Part shown: positions 7,088 to 13,734 of the stretch, piece after piece
Layout of the letters: every line of letters begins with the position of its first letter
How positions within the stretch are numbered: position 1 is the stretch's first letter
Virus record (IMG/VR): IMGVR_UViG_3300024518_001978
Location: 1-29,684 of that record
Origin: a virus
Direction: 5' to 3' (one strand)
Length of the DNA: 29,684 nt
Notes under the pieces: generated by a model
Databases searched by the model: none
What the model was told of the DNA's origin: nothing
Seen by the model: only the letters and a program-made list of their open reading frames with translations
Program-made: the position numbers and the translations under genes

Positions 7088-7264
7088 TCACCCCTTCAGC
7101 GTCTTCGACCGGCTGAGGATCTCGACGACGACTTCCGACAGCCCCTTACCCGTCTGAGTCGACACCTCTTCGATCCGAACCCTGAGCACCTTCGGCAGGC
7201 TCAGATTCAGAGTCGTAGACCGTTCGCTCTCCGGCTTCTGAGGCCGGCCAATTTTCGCATTCAT
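7088..7264 (-). CDS. Small ribbon-helix-helix DNA-binding protein (58 aa)
   Basis: Translation of the gap between two early genes gives a 58-codon gene. It has a basic start (MNAKIGRPQKPE), a beta strand STTLNLSLP, then two helices (LRVRIEEVSTQTG and LSEVVVEILSR). This is the ribbon-helix-helix layout of CopG/Arc-type regulators: the strand pairs in a dimer to contact the major groove. Its ATG makes an ATGA overlap with the stop of the upstream 46-residue gene. As the second gene behind the strongest visible promoter, it could autoregulate the replication operon. The fold call is made from pattern only. Confidence 0.68.
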   Translation of the reverse strand: MNAKIGRPQKPESERSTTLNLSLPKVLRVRIEEVSTQTGKGLSEVVVEILSRSKTLKG

Positions 7265-7401
7265 CTCGGCAACCTTCTCGTTCGTGCTTCGTTTTCCTGA
7301 CGATCGGCCTCAATCTGATCGAGTCCGAAGTCCGGGAAGAGATCCTCGAACCGAGGCCCCCCGTCGTCAGCGTTTGCTTCGTTCCATTCTTCAGGCGTCA
7401 T
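7261..7401 (-). CDS. Short acidic leader protein of the replication operon (46 aa)
   Basis: The gene starts at the ATG 7399..7401, about eight bases after a GGGGGAG site, and encodes 46 residues with a strongly acidic middle (EANADDGG, then FEDLFPDFGLDQIEAD). A longer reading from 7470 would begin inside the promoter, so I reject it. It is the first gene downstream of the promoter at 7460..7489. I do not recognise it. Small acidic early proteins of phages often inhibit or mimic DNA for host factors, but nothing here proves that. Confidence 0.6.
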   Translation of the reverse strand: MTPEEWNEANADDGGPRFEDLFPDFGLDQIEADRQENEARTRRLPR

Positions 7402-7459
7402 CGTTTCTCCCCCTATTTGTTTTTGACTGGCCTCGCCAGCCCCGTCTCTCATGGTGCGT

Positions 7460-7489
7460 ATTTTACACACGACCTCATTTACTTGTCAA
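7460..7489 (-). promoter_or_regulatory. Sigma70-type promoter of the replication operon
   Basis: On the minus strand a perfect -35 box TTGACA (7484..7489) is followed by 18 bases and a -10 box TAAAAT (7460..7465). The segment is conspicuously AT-rich against its surroundings. Transcription would start near 7453 and give a leader of about 50 bases before the GGGGGAG site of the 46-residue gene. It lies just behind a strong terminator, so it opens a separate transcription unit. Confidence 0.75.
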
Positions 7490-7512
7490 AATAATTCGAG
7501 ACTAAATCTGAC

Positions 7513-7565
7513 AAAAAAAGCCGACCGGCTCCAGAGACGGGAAGGAGTCTCGGAACCGGCCGGCT
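7513..7565 (-). terminator. Strong rho-independent terminator ending the late operon
   Basis: The minus strand forms a stem of about 19 pairs (AGCCGGCCGGTTCC with its partner GGAGCCGGTCGGCT, wobble pairs included) around a TCCTTCCC loop, followed at once by seven Ts. It lies 47 bases past the stop of the last methyltransferase gene. It would separate the morphogenesis and sugar-modification genes from the replication operon. Confidence 0.85.
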
Positions 7566-7567
7566 AC

Positions 7568-7598
7568 GGCCATCGGGAGAGGGAGTCTACCGACGGCC
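7568..7598 (-). other. Second hairpin directly upstream of the terminator
   Basis: GGCCGTCGG and CCGATGGCC can pair with one wobble around a 13-base loop on the minus strand. There is no T run, so it is not a terminator itself. It may stabilise the 3' end of the late transcript or assist pausing. Confidence 0.4.
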
Positions 7599-7611
7599 TG
7601 GGGTGTCGTTG

Positions 7612-8094
7612 TCAGCGTCTCGCAACGAGCCTGAAATCCCTGTCAGGTACGTGATGCTTCGGCCGCTCACGTATGACCTGCGTAAACCCGGCCAGCCTCA
7701 AAGCCGCTTCCAGCGTTGCCGGAGTCCAAGCCCAATGATGCCCGAAGAGCTCGTTTTTTCTTCGGGGATCGCCGTACAAAACCCACATTCCCCACTGATC
7801 GACCGGCTTTCCGTTCGCGCCGCTCAGCGTTGCGATCGCTGAATCGAGATTCGGAAGCTCAAGAATTAACTCGCCCCCGAATATCAGAGCTTCGCGGAAG
7901 CCCGTCAGGAGCTCCTCGGCTTCCCACTTGTAAAAATGCTCGAAGACGTGAATCAGCTCGAAGGCCTCGGCCCCGTAAGCCTCTTCCGGGATCGGAGGCA
8001 ACGTCGAGACGATGTCCGGCTTCACACGAGGATCGGCGTCGATCGTCTTCCACCCGGCCCGCCGTTGACGGCCGGCTCCGACAAGATACTTCAT
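7612..8094 (-). CDS. Short class I SAM-dependent methyltransferase-like protein (160 aa)
   Basis: The protein begins KYLVGAGRQRRAGWKTIDAD, followed by PDIVSTLPPIPEEAYGAEAF and ELIHVFEHFYKWE, then FGGELILELPNLDSA. The DAD, DIV, HVFEH and GGELILELPN elements match the second half of a methyltransferase type 11 fold. The usual N-terminal glycine-rich SAM loop is reduced to VGAGRQRRAG, and the protein is short for the family. Such reduced forms are common in sugar-biosynthesis clusters of bacteria and phages. The start overlaps the upstream methyltransferase stop as ATGA. It is the last gene before the terminator at 7513..7565. The substrate is probably a sugar or surface polymer, judged from the glycosyltransferases upstream. 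Catalytic competence is uncertain. Confidence 0.7.
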   Translation of the reverse strand: MKYLVGAGRQRRAGWKTIDADPRVKPDIVSTLPPIPEEAYGAEAFELIHVFEHFYKWEAEELLTGFREALIFGGELILELPNLDSAIATLSGANGKPVDQWGMWVLYGDPRRKNELFGHHWAWTPATLEAALRLAGFTQVIRERPKHHVPDRDFRLVARR

Positions 8095-8711
8095 AGCTCC
8101 CCCCTGAATCGTGCTTCGCTTTCGGAATGATCTTCGAGCCGGCAGTCGACCTGCCCGTCCGGAGTCGTAATCGTGACCAGCTTCATGAGTCCGCCGCAGG
8201 CCTCAGCCGGCCCGTCGCGCGCGACGATGAAGGAATCCCCGTTGCCGTTGTCGTAAATCGTCGAGCCCATCCGCCGCACGTTCAGGCCGATGCCTTCGAT
8301 GAGAGACTTCAGGCCCTCGGGCAGGATCCGCCAGCAGTCGATCGGATGGTAATGAACCGGCCAGGACCACGGAGCCAGCAGCACCACCTCTCCGCCCGGC
8401 TTCAGGATCGTCGCCAGTTGCGAGAGGAACCGGAAAGGATTCTGCGTGTGCTCCAGCGTCTGGCCAGAGATCACCACGTCGAAGGCCCCCGCGCTGGACC
8501 AGCTCGCCGCCTTCGGATCGATGACCTGATCCACGTTCGCCCCTTCCCTGATGTCGAGACCCGTATAGCTCCGGAAGCCGAGCCCCTCGACCGCCGACCT
8601 GTAGGAGCCATTTACGTCATAGCTCCCGACGTCGGCAACATCCTTTGCCGGACGTTCCGCGACGTACTCCCGGAGAGCCCATCCCATCACGACCTTCGAT
8701 TCGATGTGCAT
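8091..8711 (-). CDS. SAM-dependent methyltransferase (type 11/12)
   Basis: This 206-residue class I methyltransferase has motif I DVGSYDVNGSYR (about 27-38), an acidic ribose-binding strand YTGLDIREG (about 49-57), motif IV FDVVISGQTLEH (about 78-89) and LKPGGEVVLLAP (about 103-114). It resembles phage and bacterial enzymes that methylate sugars or small molecules beside glycosyltransferases. The stop overlaps the next methyltransferase start. The two methyltransferases lie downstream of two glycosyltransferases, so methylation of a transferred glycan is a reasonable inference. I see no DNA-methylase motif (no PPY/F after a D/N/S). Confidence 0.8.
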   Translation of the reverse strand: MHIESKVVMGWALREYVAERPAKDVADVGSYDVNGSYRSAVEGLGFRSYTGLDIREGANVDQVIDPKAASWSSAGAFDVVISGQTLEHTQNPFRFLSQLATILKPGGEVVLLAPWSWPVHYHPIDCWRILPEGLKSLIEGIGLNVRRMGSTIYDNGNGDSFIVARDGPAEACGGLMKLVTITTPDGQVDCRLEDHSESEARFRGEL

Positions 8712-9353
8712 CTATTTTGACCTGACGTGAAAGAAGGATCGGAGCTCAGCCCGAGCGATGACCGACTTCGAGACGCCAGACCGCCGTAGCGCGACCGGCA
8801 GACTGAGCTGATCCCGCCGGCTCCCTGATTCGATGTAGGACCACCACAGCCGGGAGAACCGCTCAGAGGCCGCTGTGTGCCGTCTCATAACGAAGCCGCC
8901 GTAATACAGGCCAGCGTTCGGCCGCCAGCCTTCGAGCCGCCTCATGTCCATCTCAGCGTTGATCACGCCGATATCGTCCTTCTTCTTTTTCCGGCAGGCC
9001 CGGCCCTCCTTGTAGATGCACCGCCGATAGTGCCGGATCAGAGCCACGTCAGCCGGGAACCGCTCGAAGGCCTCCACAGGATCGCAGCACAGACGGCAGT
9101 GACGATCGCACCAGATCGACGCCTCGGCCTCGATACCGGCCGCTCTGAGGATGTCCGCTGCCAGAACCTTGTACCGCTTCGCGTCGCGCACAGGATCGTC
9201 AGCCAGCCGCTCGACCTTGATCGTCCGCCAGACGGGATGAGCCGCCGGCTTATCAGTGAAGCAGACGTACTCGACCGCCGGATTGACGATCTCCGGAGTC
9301 AGGAGCCGAAGCCGCCGCTCGCCGATGGAAGCTGTGACGACGACGATCTTCAA
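8712..9353 (-). CDS. TOD1/MUCI70-like (DUF616-type) glycosyltransferase
   Basis: The 213-residue protein starts with KIVVVTASIGERR and has VEYVCFTDKP (about 27-36), SIWCDRHCRL (79-88, a DxD-like position), DVALIRHYRRCIYKEG (102-117), NAGLYYGGFVMRRH (146-159) and SRRDQLSL (178-185). This series (FTD, W-x-D, H-x-x-R-x-C-x-Y-x-E, and RDQLS near the end) matches the GT-A-fold family known as TOD1/MUCI70 or DUF616. Bacterial members occur in surface-glycan clusters. The start codon is TTG at 9351..9353, overlapping the upstream TGA, with AAGGAG eight bases before it. The donor and acceptor are unknown. Confidence 0.75.
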   Translation of the reverse strand: MKIVVVTASIGERRLRLLTPEIVNPAVEYVCFTDKPAAHPVWRTIKVERLADDPVRDAKRYKVLAADILRAAGIEAEASIWCDRHCRLCCDPVEAFERFPADVALIRHYRRCIYKEGRACRKKKKDDIGVINAEMDMRRLEGWRPNAGLYYGGFVMRRHTAASERFSRLWWSYIESGSRRDQLSLPVALRRSGVSKSVIARAELRSFFHVRSK

Positions 9354-11110
9354 CCGACAATCTCCTTCATCCGTGCCAACCAGCGATCGGCCGGAAACTT
9401 CACCGCCGACGGACTACCACCGAGAGCCGCTTCGAGCATCGGAGCCAGCGACTTCGCGTCGAGCCAGTCTTCAACCCGAGCCGTCCGCACGTCCACGAAG
9501 AGAGACGTTATCGCCGGATCGTCAGTCGCCAGAACCGGGATCCCGGCTTGTGCCGCGTTGGCCAGTTTGACCGTCGGCTTGCCGAGCAAATTCATCTGAG
9601 TCCGCACCGACAGCCTCGGAGCCAGCACCAGCGAAGCCCCCTTGAGTCTCTGCCATGAGTGGTGAGCGTGATCGATCACAACCTCCCGGCCGATGAGCTC
9701 GCCGGCCTGACGTATCACCGCAGCCCCTGACTGGCCGAGGAAGTCCTTCATCCCCGCGTAAACAATCGGCCCGGCAGAATCGTACCAGTCGAGCCCGATC
9801 CGCGGATCCGCATGATGCGGAACGAAGTGAATTTTCACCTCTCGAAGGTACCGCTCTGCCGCATCCTTCATCGGAATCGTCGAGACGATGAGCTCATCGA
9901 ATCCGTACTCCTTCCACATCCGGCTGAGCCAGTCCTTCGGCGAGAGTTGAGCCGCTCGCCGATCGGAGAACCACAGATCGAGAGGCTCCCAGATCACCCG
10001 CTTCGCAGCCGCACGGACCACGGGAGGCACCCCGCACTTCACCGCAAGGCAGACGTCATACTTCTCAGCGCCGAGCTCAATCTTGCCTCGGCTGTTCTTC
10101 TCCGCGAAGCCGTACTCCGCGACCAGAGGCCGCCCCCTCATCCGGTAAGAGCCCCAGCTCGTCGGCCCGATCACCACCCCGCGCAGCTTCACTCCCGGAT
10201 CCCCGCCCTTGTATTCGTGACCCGCTTCCTTGCAGAGCTGAACGAACCGCGCGTAAGGCATCGCCGGCTTGCCCTTCCTCGCCCCGACTCCGGTCACGTA
10301 ATGCTCACACATCGAGCGGAGAGGCTCGTCCTTCTTCCCCGTCTGGAGATCGACACCGAGCTCCGACCAGCCGCGAACGTGATTCCGGATCTTGTCTTCG
10401 AGTGTCGGCTTGTGAGGAATCCCGTTCGGCCTGGAAAACTTGTGATACCAGCGCGCACCCGGCAGGCAGAGCACCCGCCGCCCGGCCTGTCGATACTTTT
10501 CATGGATGTATCCTTCCCCACCGGAGAATCCCTTCATCTCCGGATTAAACCGGAGCCAACTCTCACGCCGCGCCGCGAACAACCCGAGCCCGTGCTGAGG
10601 GATCTCGAAGGCCTCGCCGTCTGGATCCTTGCCGCGTTCATCGACGCCCCACGTCCCGAACATATGCGACCGCCAGACCGGCCGCATGTGCGTTGCCTCG
10701 ACCCGATGCGGCCCGTAGTTGCTCAGCAGAGGCCCGTGAAGCAGATCGTCTGACTTCGGATTCGCATCGAAGTAATCGACGAGAGACTGGAGAGCTCCCG
10801 GAGCCAGAAGAACGTGAGAGTCAATACAGATCACCCACTTTCCGGCCGCCACATCGAACAGGTGTCCCCGAGGAGGAACCGACCCCTTCGGCTCCGGGAA
10901 CGGAACGTACCGGCCGCCGTCCTTCACCCGTCCTTCGATCAGAGACTTTATCGCCTGACCGTCCTTCGAGTCCGGATTGTTGTCGACAACGACGATCTCG
11001 AACCGCTTCATCAGTTCGACGTGATAGAACCGCAAAGCCTGAACCGTGAAATAGACCTCGTCGAAGTTATCGAAAGCCGCCATCCCGATTGTGAAGTCTG
11101 CTCCGCTCAT
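9350..11110 (-). CDS. Two-domain glycosyltransferase: GT2/GT27-like N-terminus plus GT-B-like C-terminus
   Basis: The 586-residue protein joins two transferase-like domains. The N-terminal GT-A domain (about 1-240) has VVDNNPDS (41-48), the metal-binding triplet DSH (97-99), GLGLFAARRESW (174-185), GGEGYIHEKYRQAG (197-210) and a late His (223, in RWYHKF). The DSH and GGE-x layout recalls polypeptide GalNAc-transferases (GT27), although some bacterial GT2 proteins share it. The C-terminal part (about 310-586) looks like a GT-B or GT4 half: WEPLDLWF, FVPHHADPRIG, GPIVYAGMKDFLG and a final AAQAGIPVLATDDPA. It lies three genes downstream of a Thr/Ser/Pro-rich tail protein and may glycosylate it. 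Host surface glycan modification is the alternative. Confidence 0.78.
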   Translation of the reverse strand: MSGADFTIGMAAFDNFDEVYFTVQALRFYHVELMKRFEIVVVDNNPDSKDGQAIKSLIEGRVKDGGRYVPFPEPKGSVPPRGHLFDVAAGKWVICIDSHVLLAPGALQSLVDYFDANPKSDDLLHGPLLSNYGPHRVEATHMRPVWRSHMFGTWGVDERGKDPDGEAFEIPQHGLGLFAARRESWLRFNPEMKGFSGGEGYIHEKYRQAGRRVLCLPGARWYHKFSRPNGIPHKPTLEDKIRNHVRGWSELGVDLQTGKKDEPLRSMCEHYVTGVGARKGKPAMPYARFVQLCKEAGHEYKGGDPGVKLRGVVIGPTSWGSYRMRGRPLVAEYGFAEKNSRGKIELGAEKYDVCLAVKCGVPPVVRAAAKRVIWEPLDLWFSDRRAAQLSPKDWLSRMWKEYGFDELIVSTIPMKDAAERYLREVKIHFVPHHADPRIGLDWYDSAGPIVYAGMKDFLGQSGAAVIRQAGELIGREVVIDHAHHSWQRLKGASLVLAPRLSVRTQMNLLGKPTVKLANAAQAGIPVLATDDPAITSLFVDVRTARVEDWLDAKSLAPMLEAALGGSPSAVKFPADRWLARMKEIVG

Positions 11111-11661
11111 TTCTCCCCCTCAATCCTGAAAAACAATTCCCCGATTTCAGAAGCTCCCGCAGCAAGAAGAGCCGCGTCTGCGTTGCTTGTGTGAGTCTCG
11201 ATGTTAAACCGAAGCAAGCACCGCCCCCCCGGAGCCAGACCAGACACCACCCCGGCCAGCCAGAGCGACCACTCTTCGAATGTCCAGAACTCTCCGAACG
11301 TGATCCACGTTGCCGTTATCACATCGAACCGCAGATCAAAGACGAGAGGCTCGGCCGGCTTTGTTTCGTGAATCAGAATCCGCTTCTCAACACCGTTGAC
11401 CTTCCGCATGTAATAAAGGAAGAGCCGATCGTCTGAGTCTGATCCGAATGCCGAAGCCCCTGAGTGAGAAGCGATTTGAACCAGAAACCCCGGACCACAA
11501 CCGATATCCAGAACCAGCTCCCTCTCCTTGAAGTCCGCAGCCTTTGCGATGCCCTCGGCTTTCAGGATGAAGTCCTTCGGATTCGCTGCCCACTTGTAAC
11601 CAGGCGTATCCGGATGAAACGCCTTCGCTATGTTCTTAAATCGTCGCTTCTCTCTGCTCAT
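11107..11661 (-). CDS. SAM-dependent methyltransferase (184 aa)
   Basis: A clear class I methyltransferase: motif I LVLDIGCGPGFL (49-60), acidic FGSDSDD (72-78), FDVITATWITFGEF near 107-120 and LAPGGRCLLRFNIE near 140-153. I chose the ATG at 11659..11661, which follows GGGGGAGAA and overlaps the upstream TGA as ATGA. A longer in-frame start at 11763 would run deep into the upstream gene. The C-terminus (ASEIGELFFRIEGEK) forms the usual final strands. It stands between the Cys-rich protein and the two-domain glycosyltransferase, so its acceptor is likely a sugar or small metabolite of the same pathway. The substrate cannot be read from the sequence. Confidence 0.78.
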   Translation of the reverse strand: MSREKRRFKNIAKAFHPDTPGYKWAANPKDFILKAEGIAKAADFKERELVLDIGCGPGFLVQIASHSGASAFGSDSDDRLFLYYMRKVNGVEKRILIHETKPAEPLVFDLRFDVITATWITFGEFWTFEEWSLWLAGVVSGLAPGGRCLLRFNIETHTSNADAALLAAGASEIGELFFRIEGEK

Positions 11662-12080
11662 TTCTCCCCCTCGTAAAAACGCCCCCACAGCCCGATCGGA
11701 CAATCCGTCGAAGCCCACCGCACCTTCCGCTGCATGACGCACCCGCAGCGAGGATGCCGGCATGTCCCCTTCGCTTTGTTGTAGAGCTCACAGCCTCGGC
11801 AGATCGTGATCCGTTCCCGCCTGACTGACTCGGGAACTTTCTTCCCGGCCGTTGCAACGTGCCGCAGCACCGCCCGGCCGAAGTTCGCCGCCTTCTTCCC
11901 GATCGACGGCTCCCCCTCGATGTCGATTCGCCCCTGACGATAATAGAAGCCGGCCAGCTTCTCGAACCGATCGACGTCGAGGAGCTCGTCTCCTGCGCGG
12001 AACCGATCCAGATCGGCTCTCCAGAGTTGCGAGACGTGAACGCCTTCCCTCACCGTGATCGTCAGCCCCGAATACCTCAT
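11658..12080 (-). CDS. Cys-rich phage structural-region protein (140 aa)
   Basis: The N-terminal half begins RYSGLTITVREGVH and is followed by a segment with GKKAANFGRAVLRHV. The C-terminal part carries Cys in the order CRGCE, GTCRHPRCGC and TDCPIGLWGRF. This C-x-x-C, C-x(4)-CGC, CP-x-x-x-W pattern is common in small phage proteins near tail genes and suggests one or two metal ions or disulphides. Their function is unknown to me. The ATG at 12078..12080 shares its A with the upstream stop (TGATG), after a GGGGGGTG site. A longer start at 12146 would overlap the upstream gene and is rejected. Confidence 0.7.
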   Translation of the reverse strand: MRYSGLTITVREGVHVSQLWRADLDRFRAGDELLDVDRFEKLAGFYYRQGRIDIEGEPSIGKKAANFGRAVLRHVATAGKKVPESVRRERITICRGCELYNKAKGTCRHPRCGCVMQRKVRWASTDCPIGLWGRFYEGEK

Positions 12081-12580
12081 CACACCCCCCCGACGAACGT
12101 CGCGACGACTTCTGCCGTCGTGCCTCCCCCTGACCCGTCGCAACAATCATCCTCATCAATCGTGATCGTAAACGTGACCTCGACGGCAGCACACTCGCCA
12201 GCGCTCTCGTCGATCACAACCGAGTCAGCCTCGACCGTCCCACCCGATGAAGAGCAACCGTCGAATGAATAGACCAGCGACCAGTCGGCCGGATTGTCTC
12301 CCGTGCAATAAATCTCCACGGACAGAATCACCGGAGCAACCCCGATTGTAATGTCAGCCGTTGACGGCCCCGGATTAGGAGGATCGGTCAGAGGCTCTTC
12401 TGCATGATTGCAGGCCCCGCCGTTGACGATCTCAACCGTACCGCCGCCCGTAAGCTGAAGACAGCAACCGCCCTCAGCCGTCGTTGTCGTCGCTGTCGTG
12501 CCCGTCGTCGTCGAAGAAGACGAGCTCGTCGAAGAGCTCGAACCGCAGCACTCGCAAGGACCGATGTTCGTTGTCGTCAT
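12080..12580 (-). CDS. Tail-region protein with Ser/Thr-rich N-terminal tract (166 aa)
   Basis: The protein begins MTTTNIGPCECCG and then has a run of about 23 Ser, Thr, Gly and Ala residues with almost nothing else (about 14-36). After GGCCLQLTGGGTVEIVNGG there is a beta-rich globular domain with DITIGVAPVILSVEIYC, VYSFDGC and a CCDGSGGG segment near the end. Paired cysteines (CECC, CC, CC) suggest metal binding or cross-linking. It is probably a minor tail or appendage protein paired with the longer Thr-rich protein just upstream, whose stalk composition it shares. I chose the ATG at 12578..12580 because the longer reading would overlap that gene. The ribosome site is weak, so translational coupling is likely. 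Confidence 0.65.
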   Translation of the reverse strand: MTTTNIGPCECCGSSSSTSSSSSTTTGTTATTTTAEGGCCLQLTGGGTVEIVNGGACNHAEEPLTDPPNPGPSTADITIGVAPVILSVEIYCTGDNPADWSLVYSFDGCSSSGGTVEADSVVIDESAGECAAVEVTFTITIDEDDCCDGSGGGTTAEVVATFVGGV

Positions 12581-12582
12581 CT

Positions 12583-13725
12583 TCAGGCCCCCGCAGTCGT
12601 GCCCGACGGAATCTCCAGCGTGTCGACGTCGAGCTGAGAAGTCGACAGACAGATCGTCGCCTTGTCGACTTCGATCGTCCCGTCGACACAACGAACGTCC
12701 GTCACGACCTCGAAGGAGACGTCACAGTCACCCGAGCAGGCGAACGGTGGACAAGGAACCTCCGTTGTCTCCGTGCCCGTCGTGCCCGTCGTCGTCGACG
12801 GGGGCTCTTCTGTCGTTGAAGTCGTCGTTGACGATGAGCCGGGTGGCTCCTCTGTCGTCGACGTCGTTGTTCCGGGAGGCGGCTCCGTCGTGTCTGTTGT
12901 CGTCGATGGATCTTCAGTCGTCGTCGTCGAAGAAGTCGTTCCCGGCTCCGGAGTCGTCGTCGAAGAAGTCGTTCCCGGCTCATCAGTCGTGCCCGTCGTT
13001 GTCGATGAACTCGAAGAACTCTCCTCTGTTGTTGTCGTGTCCGTCGTGCCCGTCGTCGTCGACGGAGGCTCCGTCGTGTCTGTCGTCGTACTCGGAGGCT
13101 CCGTCGTCGTCGTGTCTGTCGTGTCTGAACTGGTAGAGGAACTCGGAGGCTCTGTCGTCGACGTCGAGACGCATGAGTCAGCCGACAGCGAATTCGAGAT
13201 CCTGACGACAGCCCATTTCAGCCCCGTTCCCGCTGGCTTCCAGATGATCTGAGCCGAGCCCTCTCCGTCGACCGTCGTCAGTTTCGAAGCATCTGCCGGA
13301 GTGATATCCGCGTAAGTGTGATCCTCGTCGTCAACCTGAAGCTGGACCTGAACGACTCCTGAGATCACGGCCCGCGCGATCACGTCTTCCTGAGCCGGCT
13401 CAAGCAAAACAACGAACTTCCCGACGTGATCACAATTCGGGCGCGTCCCCTTCAGCGTTACCGGATTCCTCTTGAATTCAGAAAGCTGATCGGCGTTCTC
13501 GGGATCGAAGAGACTGTCAGTAATCCCAAGGATCTCGAACTGATTCAGATCGGTTGACCCGACGTTCTTGATCTTGACGATCCCGGATTCTTTGCCGAGG
13601 CCGCGACTATTCCCCGGAGTCGAGGCCAGAAGAGCCCTCTTGTGGGCCGCCGCCGCGTCAACGAACTCGTTGTACGCTGAGGCCGGAATCTTCAGCGGAT
13701 CGCCCGGAGCTTTCTTCTCTGCCAT
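12583..13725 (-). CDS. Tail protein with mucin-like Thr/Ser/Pro stalk (380 aa)
   Basis: Three parts are visible. Residues 1-186 form a globular domain that starts MAEKKAPGDPLKIPASAYNEF and contains VARAVISG-type beta strands; I associate this opening with structural proteins of planctomycete-type prophages, from memory. Residues about 187-322 are a low-complexity stalk made of Thr, Ser, Pro, Glu, Asp and Gly, with short units such as TTEPPSTTTG and EPGTTSSTTTP. Residues 323-380 form a Cys-containing end (CPPFACSGDC and VRCVDG) that finishes in SGTTAGA. The composition is that of an extended O-glycosylated mucin stalk. Glycosyltransferases follow in the same operon. It probably forms a fibre or collar appendage on the tail. 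The host-binding role is inferred. Confidence 0.75.
   Translation of the reverse strand: MAEKKAPGDPLKIPASAYNEFVDAAAAHKRALLASTPGNSRGLGKESGIVKIKNVGSTDLNQFEILGITDSLFDPENADQLSEFKRNPVTLKGTRPNCDHVGKFVVLLEPAQEDVIARAVISGVVQVQLQVDDEDHTYADITPADASKLTTVDGEGSAQIIWKPAGTGLKWAVVRISNSLSADSCVSTSTTEPPSSSTSSDTTDTTTTEPPSTTTDTTEPPSTTTGTTDTTTTEESSSSSSTTTGTTDEPGTTSSTTTPEPGTTSSTTTTEDPSTTTDTTEPPPGTTTSTTEEPPGSSSTTTSTTEEPPSTTTGTTGTETTEVPCPPFACSGDCDVSFEVVTDVRCVDGTIEVDKATICLSTSQLDVDTLEIPSGTTAGA
12760..13167. repeat. Low-complexity repeat region encoding the Thr/Ser/Pro stalk
   Basis: The plus strand is built largely of GTC, GTT and GGCTCC-type triplets in imperfect units. A clear 33-bp (11-codon) tandem pair has 29 identical bases at 12920..12948 and 12953..12981. 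It encodes two successive copies of EPGTTSSTTT plus one more residue. Length variation by slippage is expected here. Confidence 0.8.
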
Positions 13726-13734
13726 GTCAGCCCC

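Noticed and set aside
7402-7470. Longer N-terminus for the 46-residue leader protein (start at 7470)
   Set aside because: That start would lie within the promoter, upstream of the predicted transcription start.
9812-10753. 313-codon plus-strand open frame opposite the two-domain glycosyltransferase
   Set aside because: The composition (very rich in Arg, Pro and His) is that of a complementary-strand shadow; the minus-strand gene has clear motifs and coupled starts.
12760-13167. Possible CRISPR-like array
   Set aside because: The repeats are imperfect triplet-based units inside a continuous coding frame, without unique spacers of constant size.
12498-13252. Plus-strand Val/Ser/Asp-rich open frames opposite the stalk
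   Set aside because: They are the reverse reading of the low-complexity Thr codons (GTC and GTT triplets); no start signals.
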